Virus record (IMG/VR): IMGVR_UViG_3300028654_000001
Location: 310,001 to 374,000 of that record
Direction: 5' to 3' (one strand)
DNA length: 64,000 nt
DNA from: a virus
Under the pieces are notes generated by a model. The model was not told the DNA's origin. It ran no database searches and saw nothing but the letters and a program-made list of their open reading frames with translations. Below, in pieces: positions 55,901-63,426 of the stretch. Position 1 is the stretch's first letter, and each line of letters starts with the position of its first letter. Made by a program: the position numbers and the translations under genes.

Positions 55901-57463
55901 CGGAATAGAATCCCTCAGAGTGATCTTTCGGTTTGAACCGTCAACTGCAACTACGGTAGCTGCTGGATGACCTAAGGCATCCGAGAGGGTTCGACCTACT
56001 CGAGCAATGACCAAGTCGGGACGGTTCGTGACCACATCTTGTCGGCTATTGGTAACTGACGAGAAGAGGGCAGAGCCCAAAGTCGTGTCTCTACCGTTAC
56101 CTGTGGTGGGGATCTCAGGCAATAGAAACACTGTGTTACTGATCACAGCTGGGATGACCGAAGTATCTGCAAACCTAGTGCAAGGTGCCAGATACATCTT
56201 GTTATCAACAAGAGTCGGAATGATCTGAGTGTTGTCGAAAGGGGTTGCACCAGGAGTCTGCAACGTAGAGGATACCGAATAACTGGTACCCCAGTGGACA
56301 ATCGAGACATCCGGAGTCGGGTTCTTAATGACGAAGTCCGCACCCTGAATGTAGTCGGAACGTCCAGGACTGATGCCTGCCCTGATGACACTAGTCACCA
56401 ACGGGTTTGGCAAATAGTCGAAAGTATCCTGCCAGGTATTCGCCCAATAGTTGATCGTAACAACGGCTCCTGGAGGAGGCGCGAGAGTCAAAGTTACAAT
56501 ACCGTTGGTACCATCCACAGCTGAGGGGATTACCTGGACGTTGTTCACCTTTACGACAACCTTTGAGGTGTCAGTTGTGGTGATACCACCAGAGGTTCCG
56601 TCGACGATCGGGCGTTGGAACACCCTGAACTGAGTGTTACCACTCACAAGCTGATTACTCGAGAGACCAAGAATGCCATTTGCATTTCCTGAACCGATCT
56701 GAATCGAGGAGACCGCTGTGAGCTGTAGGTGAGTTGCATTTTGATTGTCAGTGAATACTGATGCAACTCCAACACCCAAGGCTGCTGTGATCTGAGTCAC
56801 TAAGCTTGCAGTAGAAGCAGTGGGAGAAGCCTGGAATACAACTGTCCGTAGGGATCCACCATTGAGGGCTACCTGAAGGGTGTCATTCACACCAGTGATA
56901 ATGTTGAACGGTCCAAAACCAGGGGTGATGATCGTCTGAGGGGCCTCACTAACCTGATAGGACACATTATCCGTAAAGGCCGTGTCAGAACGGTGGAAGA
57001 AGTATGTTACCCGAACGGTGTCCGATGGCTGAGGTGGTACTTGAAGGGTTAGGATACCAGCAGAGCCATTGACGGACCCCACCGCGACAGGAGAGCCATT
57101 GACGGTAACGGTCACATTTCGAACATCGTTTGTGACTCGACCGAAGCCCTCACCATCAACTATCGGAGTGTTCCGAACTCTGAACTGAGTTCGGGTACCA
57201 TCCTGAGCACCCAAAATCGGGTTACTTGGATTTGTAGTGTCCACAATCCATTCAGCGGAAACGTCTTCATTGACGATCTGCTCGTCAAGAGTAGAGGAAG
57301 ATCCTCTAACCATCTCGAGGTCGCTTACCTGGAGTTGTTCTTGACCTACACCGATTATGAAGGGAATACGAATGCCAGCTACGAGGGCTGCAACGTTTGC
57401 ATCGGTTAGTGTGCGGGAGTAAACACCTGGTTGAACATATGTCGAAAATGGTCCCAAACTCAT
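52946..57463 (-). CDS. Tail sheath protein, giant form (1505 aa)
   Basis: Strong ribosome site TTAGGAGAT 7 nt before ATG. The N-terminus MSLGPFSTYVQPGVYSRTLT is a typical sheath opening (x-Y-V-x-P-G-V-Y). The C-terminal ~400 residues carry the conserved sheath domain: FYFISYYYMKQDFSTKLYSQ, KPDVIVPLSTDTAVYSYLTQ, IRNQSERMGMIGFASG, SRIVALYPDSVVVTFTDELG, DGTFFAAAVAGAVCSPAVD, PYTRRQLQGFTQIPRIMD and IRIRQGLTTN. Between them are ~1000 extra residues of Thr/Val-rich beta domains (repeated DTFDYxPNPL, AVxVGVNDTxQVxLNG types) forming insertions on the sheath surface. T4 gp18 is 659 residues, so this is over twice the usual size. The subunit contracts to drive the tube. Confidence 0.9.
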   Translation of the reverse strand: MSLGPFSTYVQPGVYSRTLTDANVAALVAGIRIPFIIGVGQEQLQVSDLEMVRGSSSTLDEQIVNEDVSAEWIVDTTNPSNPILGAQDGTRTQFRVRNTPIVDGEGFGRVTNDVRNVTVTVNGSPVAVGSVNGSAGILTLQVPPQPSDTVRVTYFFHRSDTAFTDNVSYQVSEAPQTIITPGFGPFNIITGVNDTLQVALNGGSLRTVVFQASPTASTASLVTQITAALGVGVASVFTDNQNATHLQLTAVSSIQIGSGNANGILGLSSNQLVSGNTQFRVFQRPIVDGTSGGITTTDTSKVVVKVNNVQVIPSAVDGTNGIVTLTLAPPPGAVVTINYWANTWQDTFDYLPNPLVTSVIRAGISPGRSDYIQGADFVIKNPTPDVSIVHWGTSYSVSSTLQTPGATPFDNTQIIPTLVDNKMYLAPCTRFADTSVIPAVISNTVFLLPEIPTTGNGRDTTLGSALFSSVTNSRQDVVTNRPDLVIARVGRTLSDALGHPAATVVAVDGSNRKITLRDSIPADWNVYATFYYNRIEDDTYILTNTVAGPVGVGQYTVFSSLLNTNLYQVRFGTKGGLSEIVQWPRGVEYIPDALYTGAGAPVSETVTVTFGQAPARNAVYTNEGAQPYSFYSASATWITNVNSTPVSTNLLTTRPATLVSQAVVLTGGDVVFTTGVDDVLNLVIDGVAHTVTLTSGTPSTVASAISGVITPATATAIPAFGGTSTFFLIKSNTTPGALPGGFDSVSSVYVAQGTAETLLGFKTFEQALGTTGSVNKPATILGAVAEPFTVVAGVNDTFQVRLNGVDFTTTLSNGITPTTGYTGTNWTTTYNTFTHTAGVGNVAALVNPLAAIISAVYTITITITSTAGTVDVVFGGVTTAGVADTTVISVTATSTGSLSIIPTATFDGTISIDIESMSASVIAKQINAVVTSQGSATDGTLANAGKIRITSNTNQTQSAVLIGDGTANTLLGFSQGSFASQTLVSAQEVVDSLMGTSGFDTGAVAYPSTLNGQTYVTIESLTTGITSSIGFVASTAFNTLTGTGIVPGISGDDGEDATDKFAVTSSDTVNGSSGIGYPGQTYTDARTGLRFTILPSTTGHYDSAGHFTLIASQTFSVNPGAPFYSIPGLETIVANTVGIGVNDTANIETFNPSGVEPANGDFYFISYYYMKQDFSTKLYSQFKTIEGVYGPLNAENRVTLGAYLAILNGAVLVGIKQVLKVPNTNQASAQSFITAIQGLAAPLPGNVKPDVIVPLSTDTAVYSYLTQHCEVMSNIRNQSERMGMIGFASGTTPTVAQTIAKSLFSSRIVALYPDSVVVTFTDELGNTYQSLVDGTFFAAAVAGAVCSPAVDVATPYTRRQLQGFTQIPRIMDPVEANQTATAGITILEDLQPIIRIRQGLTTNMTNILTRLPTVTQIADYVSISSRSVLDAYVGTKFLSSRTNEVEVSMTSLFKQLIQQEIVSAFTGIAATVDPNDPTILNAVAYYAPIFPLLYIVLTFNLRARI

Positions 57464-57489
57464 GGTAAATCTCCTAACTAGAACGATTG

Positions 57490-57515
57490 ATCTACATTTG
57501 GTACGATTTAATCTA
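57490..57515 (-). promoter_or_regulatory. Candidate late-gene element upstream of the sheath
   Basis: The minus strand carries TAGATTAAATC (57515-57505) 42 nt before the sheath ATG, then AAATGTAGAT (57499-57490). Both words occur in the tube/chaperone gap (42107-42131), in the opposite order. This marks a possible shared late promoter or regulator site. The 98-bp gap also separates the sheath from the upstream GIY-YIG gene. Confidence 0.3.
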
Positions 57516-57561
57516 GTTGGATCTGATAAAGGGTCTTTACTTGATGCTCATTTGATTTGAT

Positions 57562-58308
57562 CTAGTCTGGGACTACACTAACACTACAGGGAGATAAGTG
57601 ATTTAGGTGGTACCACTTCTTAGAATTCACTCTAGCCTTCTGGCGTGACTCTTCCAAGTGTTCAGAACTCCATAACCAACGAGTTATCGTTTGACGTGGG
57701 ATTCCAAACTTCCTCTCAGCAGCATGAAAACCAATGATTTTAGCCTCTGAAGTAACAGTAGCTACTATACTATCTGTATACTTGCGCTTAGATTCACTAA
57801 GTTTTGCTCTAGACTCAGCAGACAATGTGCGATGAGTGCTGGCCAAGGAGATCTTGGTTCTGGTTTCATCAGACATAGCCATGCTCTTTCTTACAGAACT
57901 GACTTTAGCCCTGAGCCGAGCAGCAGAGGGATCATCCGATTGGTGCCAAGACTTGAGCTTATCGGATATCTTCTTTTTAGCAATATCAGAAGGGGTTAGG
58001 CCCCATGAACCCTCTCCACCAGAAGTCAGGTTATACCCAACTTCTCTATCTGTGGTGTCAAAAAACTGAATCAGGAACTTCTCAATCTCACAAGCTTTCT
58101 CCCAAGTTGAAACTGAGGTGATCTCGTGCCAAGTAAAACTCCCCGGGCCATACTTGCGGATAGCTCTATGAAGTCTGCAGTTAGAGGCACCTCGACTGGC
58201 ACTACTGATATGTCGACTCACCCGGCGTTTAAGATAATTTGAGGTGATCCCGAAGTAAAACTTCGCACTGGGATTGCACACTGCTATGTAGACCAAGATC
58301 TCAGGCAT
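57562..58308 (-). CDS. GIY-YIG homing endonuclease with NUMOD3 and HTH
   Basis: 248 residues. N-terminal GIY-YIG module: LVYIAVCNPSAKFYFGITSN (GIY and YIG equivalents VYI and FFG), catalytic-helix RRVSRHISSASRG with Arg and His, IEKFLIQFFDT with the metal-binding Glu, and GYNLTSGGEG. Then NUMOD3-type repeats (KKISDKLKSWHQ; RTKISLASTHRTLSAESRAK LSESKRK) and a closing HTH (AAERKFGIPRQTITRWLW). SegA/I-TevI-type enzymes of this design cut intron-less target genes. It sits just upstream of the sheath, the usual side for a nuclease targeting that gene. No strong Shine-Dalgarno; a CATATAAAGG lies ~90 nt upstream. Confidence 0.85.
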   Translation of the reverse strand: MPEILVYIAVCNPSAKFYFGITSNYLKRRVSRHISSASRGASNCRLHRAIRKYGPGSFTWHEITSVSTWEKACEIEKFLIQFFDTTDREVGYNLTSGGEGSWGLTPSDIAKKKISDKLKSWHQSDDPSAARLRAKVSSVRKSMAMSDETRTKISLASTHRTLSAESRAKLSESKRKYTDSIVATVTSEAKIIGFHAAERKFGIPRQTITRWLWSSEHLEESRQKARVNSKKWYHLNHLSPCSVSVVPD

Positions 58309-58402
58309 TGTCGAGTCTTTGGCCTTAAAGAGGTTACAAGTGAAATATTTAGCAGTTAGCCAATATTAGAAACAGAAAAGAGGCAGCAGCGAAGTTGAGC
58401 CT

Positions 58403-58840
58403 TTATATGCTAGTTTTAGCTTCAGGTTGCTTCTCCATTGTTACTGCATAGTCCACAAGTCTACCCCTGGCCTCCCTTTCAGCTGGGCCCATTGCAAGGT
58501 ACTCGGTATAACCTTCACCATCAACTCTAGATAGTGCAGGACTCTCACCTACCGTGCGGACTTCTCGCTTGACACGATCCCGATTTCTATAGGTTGACCA
58601 ACGTTCCTCAGCACTACGCCCAACAATCTTGTCAGCAGTAGGGTAATCTTGGTCATGAACTCCAGAGTTAGCCGGAGCTGAACCCCCTGGTGCGAAGCCA
58701 AACCCGAAACTACTTCCATCGAATAGCCTTGGGGCATCGTCAGCACAAGATGGGCACTCGTGAGTCGGATGTGCACCCATCTTCAGGGTCCGATCAAATC
58801 TTGTTCCGCATATCTGACATTCAAATGTGTACTTTGGCAT
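58403..58840 (-). CDS. FmdB-type zinc ribbon protein (145 aa)
   Basis: Starts MPKYTFECQICGTRFDRTLK, the FmdB/CxxC zinc-ribbon opening, with the second pair CPSC at 30-33. The rest is charged and probably disordered (SFGFGFAPGGSAPANSGVHD; RSAEERWSTYRNRDRVKREV). FmdB-like ribbons are common in large-phage genomes as small putative regulators, but their role is unknown. It lies between the neck protein gene and the GIY-YIG gene, and its end runs into a CATATAAAGG element. Confidence 0.75.
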   Translation of the reverse strand: MPKYTFECQICGTRFDRTLKMGAHPTHECPSCADDAPRLFDGSSFGFGFAPGGSAPANSGVHDQDYPTADKIVGRSAEERWSTYRNRDRVKREVRTVGESPALSRVDGEGYTEYLAMGPAEREARGRLVDYAVTMEKQPEAKTSI

Positions 58841-58852
58841 CGTGGTCTCATT

Positions 58853-59995
58853 TCATGTAATTCGTTCATAGTTTGCATTTCTACCAACGATGATGGGTAC
58901 CGTTGAAAAGAAAAGATCAGTATCAGAAATAACCTTAATCCCAGAGGTCCCATCCGGTTGAGTTGCAGCCGAAGCCCCACTGATCGTGAAAGGTAGCGGA
59001 ATGTGAACTTCCCAGTCTGACTGGACCTGGATACTCATCGAGGCTGTATAGTAAAAGGTGTCGGACACCTCATCATAAGCCTCTTCGGCTTCACCACCGA
59101 TCGATATTTCAGTGATCTCCAACCCCTCAAAGGATAGGTTGGGTCTCTTCTCACTCCAAAGAGACATGTGAGCATAGTCGGCCATCTCTTCCATCTGCAT
59201 GGGGTCCTGAGCTATGATATCGATGTCAAACGATACCTCGAACTTCCCACCATAGGCTGTCGCGGTGTCTACACGGTCATCATAGACAACAACCGCAACT
59301 TTGTCCCCCTTCTTACCTCGTTTTCCAAAGGCTAGGATAACTCCTGGAAGAGTCCTCCAGTCCGCGGTGTTCCACTTCCACTCAATAGGCCCAATTGACT
59401 CCACTGGATAACGATAATCAGCGGTCAAGATCTGACCTGGCAACAAATCCGCCGTAATGGTTATCTCACCTGTTGAGTAATCTACCGTGTAGTCTTTACC
59501 CTCATAGAACGGCAACTTTCTATTGATCCAGATCCGAAGTGTACCTTGGATCGGAGGAGGCTGAATAAGAGCATGGCTTTCAACCCCGGACACAACCTGA
59601 AGCAACGGAAAATCAGTCACGGTCAAAAGGGGGTCTATTACGAAGTGCCCTATCTCATTTGGGTTGGTCGGAGCGTCCAGGCACTCTATATAATAGACCC
59701 CCGCTGGAATCGGCATCGAACCCCCGTTGGCCTTTACTGTATTCACATCCTCCTTTACCCACTCCAAGATATAGGAGGGGGTATCGAAGTAGGACAGCAT
59801 GACGTGACTCTCAACAGTCCCTAACAGGTTTTGAGCAGACAACTTCAGGTTGTTTGCAGAGGACCCCTTAACAACGATACCGAATGCTGGTCGTTCGTCG
59901 AATGCATACTTATTTTGTATAAATGGAACTACCTTCTCATATACTGGATGACGAGAAAAGCTATCCTGAAGCTCAAGAATGAGCCTCCTCTTCAA
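58853..59995 (-). CDS. Neck / tail-completion-like structural protein (380 aa)
   Basis: Best start is TTG at 59995; the AGGAGG just downstream of it makes the start uncertain. The N-terminus RRLILELQDSFSRHPVYEKV VPFIQNKYAFDERPA and the NPSYILEWVKEDVN-like segment with VYYIECLD recall neck and sheath-terminator-type proteins. The body is beta-rich (IEWKWNTADWRTLPGVILAF GKR; VSFDIDIIAQDPMQMEEMAD YAHM). Upstream of the sheath gene, where contractile phages encode tail completion or sheath terminator (gp15-like) proteins. The family assignment is by context and resemblance, not a sure match. Confidence 0.55.
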   Translation of the reverse strand: MKRRLILELQDSFSRHPVYEKVVPFIQNKYAFDERPAFGIVVKGSSANNLKLSAQNLLGTVESHVMLSYFDTPSYILEWVKEDVNTVKANGGSMPIPAGVYYIECLDAPTNPNEIGHFVIDPLLTVTDFPLLQVVSGVESHALIQPPPIQGTLRIWINRKLPFYEGKDYTVDYSTGEITITADLLPGQILTADYRYPVESIGPIEWKWNTADWRTLPGVILAFGKRGKKGDKVAVVVYDDRVDTATAYGGKFEVSFDIDIIAQDPMQMEEMADYAHMSLWSEKRPNLSFEGLEITEISIGGEAEEAYDEVSDTFYYTASMSIQVQSDWEVHIPLPFTISGASAATQPDGTSGIKVISDTDLFFSTVPIIVGRNANYERIT

Positions 59996-60034
59996 CGATG
60001 ATAATAAGTAATAGTAAATTGGACCCTGGCCTCT

Positions 60035-60205
60035 CTAGTGTGCGCACCTATCAACCTTATTAGATTGATAGGTTTTTTGGTTGTGGGCCCTCTTACCCTC
60101 TTCACTTAGATTGTGGTAGCGTTTATTAGAACGACGCTTAGAGCACACCATACAGTGACCCCACTTATCGCGTTCAGGGCTACCACATTTACTACAAGGT
60201 TTCAT
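60035..60205 (-). CDS. Small zinc-ribbon protein (56 aa)
   Basis: Peptide MKPCSKCGSPERDKWGHCMV CSKRRSNKRYHN... with CxxC-x10-CxxC and a basic Arg/Lys/Asn tail, much like the N-terminal ribbon of the LAGLIDADG protein at 7116 (CSTCG...CLACYYRVRRIWNRN). It starts 6 nt after the actin-like gene stop. It may be a stand-alone DNA-binding ribbon or the remnant of a homing endonuclease. A plus-strand terminator hairpin lies inside its 3' end. Confidence 0.65.
   Translation of the reverse strand: MKPCSKCGSPERDKWGHCMVCSKRRSNKRYHNLSEEGKRAHNQKTYQSNKVDRCAH
60047..60078 (+). terminator. Intrinsic terminator facing the plus strand
   Basis: Arms CCTATCAA / TTGATAGG with a 10-nt loop followed by TTTTTT on the plus strand. 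No plus-strand gene lies upstream within the window, so it would stop antisense transcription rather than end a known transcript. On the minus strand the U-run is missing. Confidence 0.6.
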
Positions 60206-60211
60206 AGTACA

Positions 60212-61231
60212 TCAGTCGTACTCTTGATTCGCGAGAACCAAGAGACCTTGTGCAACTGCATTCATTTGGTCGTTTGCTAGCCTAACTTCAGAAATCTTGA
60301 GTGGAAAACCCTTAACCTTTTCCTTCTCGAACTCTTCATTGAAGACATCCAAGAAACCCTTAGCTAGGGTTGTCCCACCTGCTAGTACGATTGGGATCGG
60401 GTCATCCAGTTCTACCCCACTCTGATCTTTTCTAACCTTCTTTGCTATATCCACTAGGCAGTTGTGGATCAGAGTTCTCACATACAGAGCAATAGCCTCA
60501 GCATCTTGGTTATCCTTGGGTGGATCCGATAGATTAAACTCACCACGCTCCTTAATTGAGCACATACGGGAAGCCGTTGATCCAACCGCCTTAGCCGAAT
60601 GTTCATCAATCCAATCACCACCCCCACGGGAAATTGAGAAGCTAGTGCCCATCACAGCTCTAAACGCAAGAGCCACGTTACACAAGCCTGCACCAAAAGA
60701 GATCGCTAACCCGGAGTAATTAGAGTTAGAGCACTGAGAGTAGATGATCGCCATGGCCTCATTCGTCGGATGAGCCTTGTACCCACTGACCTCCAAGATA
60801 TTTTTGAATACTTCGGTGTGGTAGGCAACATCCTGGCCAGGAAGATCCATGGGCTCCGCTGGCACGCTGTAGTAGCAGTGCTCTCCTGTAACTGAAGGCT
60901 CTTTGAGAATTGAGAAAATCAACTTGTTAAGGACCACATGAAGTTTGAGCTCACCGGGGGAAATCAACCCTTTAGAGAGAGGCCTGCGTACCTCCCTCTT
61001 GAATAGATTTGCCATCTGAAGAGCTGGTTCACCCAATACGATCAATTGATCTGGGAGCTCTATATGACTAACCCCACTCATCTTCAGGGTCTTCTTGGAA
61101 TCGAGATCCAAATCGATGAAGGCATCCCTCATCACCTGAATGTCAATTCCACCACTTGCAGTATTTCTGGCACAAATGAAGTTCATTGTGCCGACATCTA
61201 ACCCTACTCCGTACTTTGATCCATTTGACAT
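60212..61231 (-). CDS. Actin-fold ATPase (MreB/ParM/Hsp70-like)
   Basis: 339 residues, the usual size of bacterial actin homologues. Phosphate-1 motif YGVGLDVGTMNFICAR at ~7-22, phosphate-2 motif SGLAISFGAGLCNVAL around 172-188 (the conserved D of DxG is replaced by F-x-A-G, so it is variant), connector-like SRGGGDWIDEHSAKAVG, and adenosine motif PIVLAGGTTLAKGF at ~278-292. Such proteins polymerise to position DNA or assemble structures, or act as chaperone-like ATPases. It sits between a Dps-like gene and neck genes, so a virion-assembly or positioning role is possible. SD AAGG 8 nt before ATG. Confidence 0.85.
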   Translation of the reverse strand: MSNGSKYGVGLDVGTMNFICARNTASGGIDIQVMRDAFIDLDLDSKKTLKMSGVSHIELPDQLIVLGEPALQMANLFKREVRRPLSKGLISPGELKLHVVLNKLIFSILKEPSVTGEHCYYSVPAEPMDLPGQDVAYHTEVFKNILEVSGYKAHPTNEAMAIIYSQCSNSNYSGLAISFGAGLCNVALAFRAVMGTSFSISRGGGDWIDEHSAKAVGSTASRMCSIKERGEFNLSDPPKDNQDAEAIALYVRTLIHNCLVDIAKKVRKDQSGVELDDPIPIVLAGGTTLAKGFLDVFNEEFEKEKVKGFPLKISEVRLANDQMNAVAQGLLVLANQEYD

Positions 61232-61268
61232 AGGTCTACCTTTTCATCTGTTATCTGTCTGATTTAGC

Positions 61269-61964
61269 TCAGACCTTCCAAGGGTCTGAGATGAGTCTCT
61301 GCTTGAGAAGGTACACGTGTGACTCGTGCTTGTCCTCAACTCCTGCAAGAAGGTTGTCTGCCCCTCGAGTAAGCTCACCATGGTTCTTCATCTCGGCAGC
61401 GATAGCAGCCAAGCTTGAGATGAAGTGTTCCTCAGCCTTGAGGCTTGATTCCATGAAAACGTGTGGGTTAATCTCTTGTTGGGCAAGACCATCACCACAG
61501 AACATGTGCACGGTCTTGGCAATCAACGAAGCTTGAAGTCCCGGGTGCAGCTTGTCCTTAGGGCAACCCAATCCAACAGCCTTCTCGGCAATCTGATCTG
61601 CTTCCTCAGCAGTCTCGTTGTAGAGCCTTTCGAAGAGGAGGTGATCGGCGTAGTAAGTATCCCCATAAGTCAGCCAGTGGTGTCCTTGATGGATCTGAGC
61701 CAAAGCTCTCACGAACACGAGGGCTGTAGGCAACCCAAGACCTTCACCGTGGGCTAACTTGGAAGCAATGGTGTGTGCTGTCTTCATCGAGGCTGATTTG
61801 TCCATTCGAACTTTCATTCCGGGCAAGTAAGGTGGCCCATGAAAGAAGGGGTTGTATGACGATGGATCTTGCCAGATCACGAAAGTGGCATCATCCGGTG
61901 GGGTGTTGGTTGGACTAACACCTGGATGCTCTGGATTCGGACGAAAGAAGTCTGAATCAGTCAT
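61269..61964 (-). CDS. Dps/ferritin-like protein (231 aa)
   Basis: The segment at ~80-130 aligns without gaps with the Dps signature: HHWLTYGDTYYADHLLFERL and ...EEADQIAEKAVGLG correspond to HWNxRGxNFxAxHEMLDxF...HLDTxAERAxQLG. Ferroxidase ligands H, H, D (as E), D and E are all present. The ~60-residue N-terminus is Pro-rich (FRPNPEHPGVSPTNTPPDDA) and the C-terminus ends in a helix (YLLKQRLISDPWKV). Typical Dps is ~165 residues and forms a 12-mer that oxidises and stores iron. It overlaps the WKYTD-repeat gene by ATGA. Structural incorporation in the virion is a possibility. Confidence 0.85.
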   Translation of the reverse strand: MTDSDFFRPNPEHPGVSPTNTPPDDATFVIWQDPSSYNPFFHGPPYLPGMKVRMDKSASMKTAHTIASKLAHGEGLGLPTALVFVRALAQIHQGHHWLTYGDTYYADHLLFERLYNETAEEADQIAEKAVGLGCPKDKLHPGLQASLIAKTVHMFCGDGLAQQEINPHVFMESSLKAEEHFISSLAAIAAEMKNHGELTRGADNLLAGVEDKHESHVYLLKQRLISDPWKV

Positions 61965-63385
61965 GTCAGCCTATCTTCCAATTGCTTGGAGATGACAGCT
62001 GCAACAATGGCTAACCTCTTAACCTTTGGCTGTAGCCCAGCCAACAGGAGAGCCGGGTACTGAGTAGAACCCTCACCAGCCTCTTTGAGACTGAAAGCAC
62101 TCTTCTGAGCCTCACCTAGCGCAGCTAAAACCTCATTGAATGCGTTACCTATGGCCACGATAGCGGGGTGTTCATCACCAGCAGTGATGAAGTCCTCTGC
62201 AATGACTGAAGACTTTCTGAACCATAGGTGAGGGGCTAGGGTGTTGGCGGGAATTGACTTCTTCATATAACGAAGGATCTCTTCGTCATTCTTCACCTCA
62301 GGTCGACTATCATCGACCACGATCTTGTCCCCTTCCCACTTAGCGAAGTTCTTGCCTCCCAGTCCATTCTTTTCGAGTTCCTTGCCATCAGTGGTGAGCA
62401 TCCCACCATGAGCCGGTTTCCTCTCATAGAAGGCATCAACAACCTTCTTCTCGGCTGCAGTCAGGGCTGCGGTAACTTCTGTGGCGGCAAGTTTCACAAG
62501 AGCATGAGACCTCTCGAGACCATCGGGCTCCTTGAGTCTTTCAACCAACTCAAATGGCCCCACCCCCTCCGCTTGAAGAATGATAGCGTCCTTCGGGTCA
62601 TATCCCTTAGAGGCCAGCAAAGCTTGTAACTCTTGAAGCTCGGCCTCTCTGGGGTCATAAACTGGCTCTGTTGGCTCCCCAACCTCGCCCAACGCTAGCC
62701 TCTCGGGATCCGCAATGAACGACTTTCCGGTATAAGGAGACTTCATAGAACCCTTCCTACGAAGAGCCATGTAGAATTTCTGCCCATCCGAGTCCGTGTA
62801 CTGCCATATAACGTTGGTCTTGTTACCTTGAGCTCTAAGCTCTTTGGCAACCGCAGTGAGGTTAACTCGAACTGGATGGCCAGGGAAGGTACTCCCGCTA
62901 AAGGGATCTCGCATCATACCAGCCCTCTTCTCAGGAAGATAGAAAGTTACCCCATCGTCCCCCACATACTTCCACAAGACCGTGGAAGCTGCAGCTGTCT
63001 TCTCAGCTTTGTTGATCTCCCCAAAGTTCATCTTCTCACCCTTTGGGGTAAAGCTTCTTCCTGTGTAGGGAGACTTCAACGTTCCGGTGACCCGCTCCGG
63101 AAGGTAGAAGGTGGATCCGTCACCATCGGTATACTTCCAGAGAGCCCCCTTGACCTTGGCCTCATCCTCCTTGAGTTCCTTGCCAACATCCGAGAGGGAA
63201 GATCTTTCAGGATTAGCTGTAAAGGACTTACCAGTGTGCGGGGACTTTAACGTTCCAACTTTCTTCTCTGAGAGGTAGAAGTCCTTGCCCTCCTCGTCTG
63301 TGTACTTCCAGAGCACTGTAGCCGCGATCTTACTTTGAATGGAAGCCGCTCGTGCTAAAAGTGCCTGCTTGGGATCAGTCGTCAT
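61961..63385 (-). CDS. Protein with four WKYTD-type repeats (474 aa)
   Basis: Residues ~20-235 hold four repeats of about 50 residues: VLWKYTDEEGKDFYLSEKKV GTLKSPHTGKSFTANPER, then ALWKYTDGDGSTFYLPERVT..., VLWKYVGDDGVTFYLPEKRA... and VIWQYTDSDGQKFYMALRRK. The shared core W-x-Y-x-D-x-D-G-x-x-F-Y-L-x-x-x-x-x-G-T-x-K-S-P-x-T-G-K-S-F looks like a small beta-hairpin domain with a terminal SxYTGKSF loop. The rest (~235-474) is mixed helical with a Leu-rich C-terminus (YPALLLAGLQPKVKRLAIVA). I do not recognise the repeat. It is coupled to the Dps-like gene. Confidence 0.8.
   Translation of the reverse strand: MTTDPKQALLARAASIQSKIAATVLWKYTDEEGKDFYLSEKKVGTLKSPHTGKSFTANPERSSLSDVGKELKEDEAKVKGALWKYTDGDGSTFYLPERVTGTLKSPYTGRSFTPKGEKMNFGEINKAEKTAAASTVLWKYVGDDGVTFYLPEKRAGMMRDPFSGSTFPGHPVRVNLTAVAKELRAQGNKTNVIWQYTDSDGQKFYMALRRKGSMKSPYTGKSFIADPERLALGEVGEPTEPVYDPREAELQELQALLASKGYDPKDAIILQAEGVGPFELVERLKEPDGLERSHALVKLAATEVTAALTAAEKKVVDAFYERKPAHGGMLTTDGKELEKNGLGGKNFAKWEGDKIVVDDSRPEVKNDEEILRYMKKSIPANTLAPHLWFRKSSVIAEDFITAGDEHPAIVAIGNAFNEVLAALGEAQKSAFSLKEAGEGSTQYPALLLAGLQPKVKRLAIVAAVISKQLEDRLT
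62680..63325 (-). repeat. Four in-frame ~150-bp coding repeats (WKYTD unit)
   Basis: Each unit encodes a W-x-Y-x-D-x-D-G-x-x-F-Y core plus an SPxTGKSF tail. Nucleotide similarity between units is patchy, which means they diverged long ago. Units lie roughly at 63325-63190, 63150-63010, 62990-62850 and 62830-62680. Confidence 0.75.
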
Positions 63386-63426
63386 GGATATCTAGCCTCT
63401 CCGTAACTGGGAAGATTGAAAGAACT

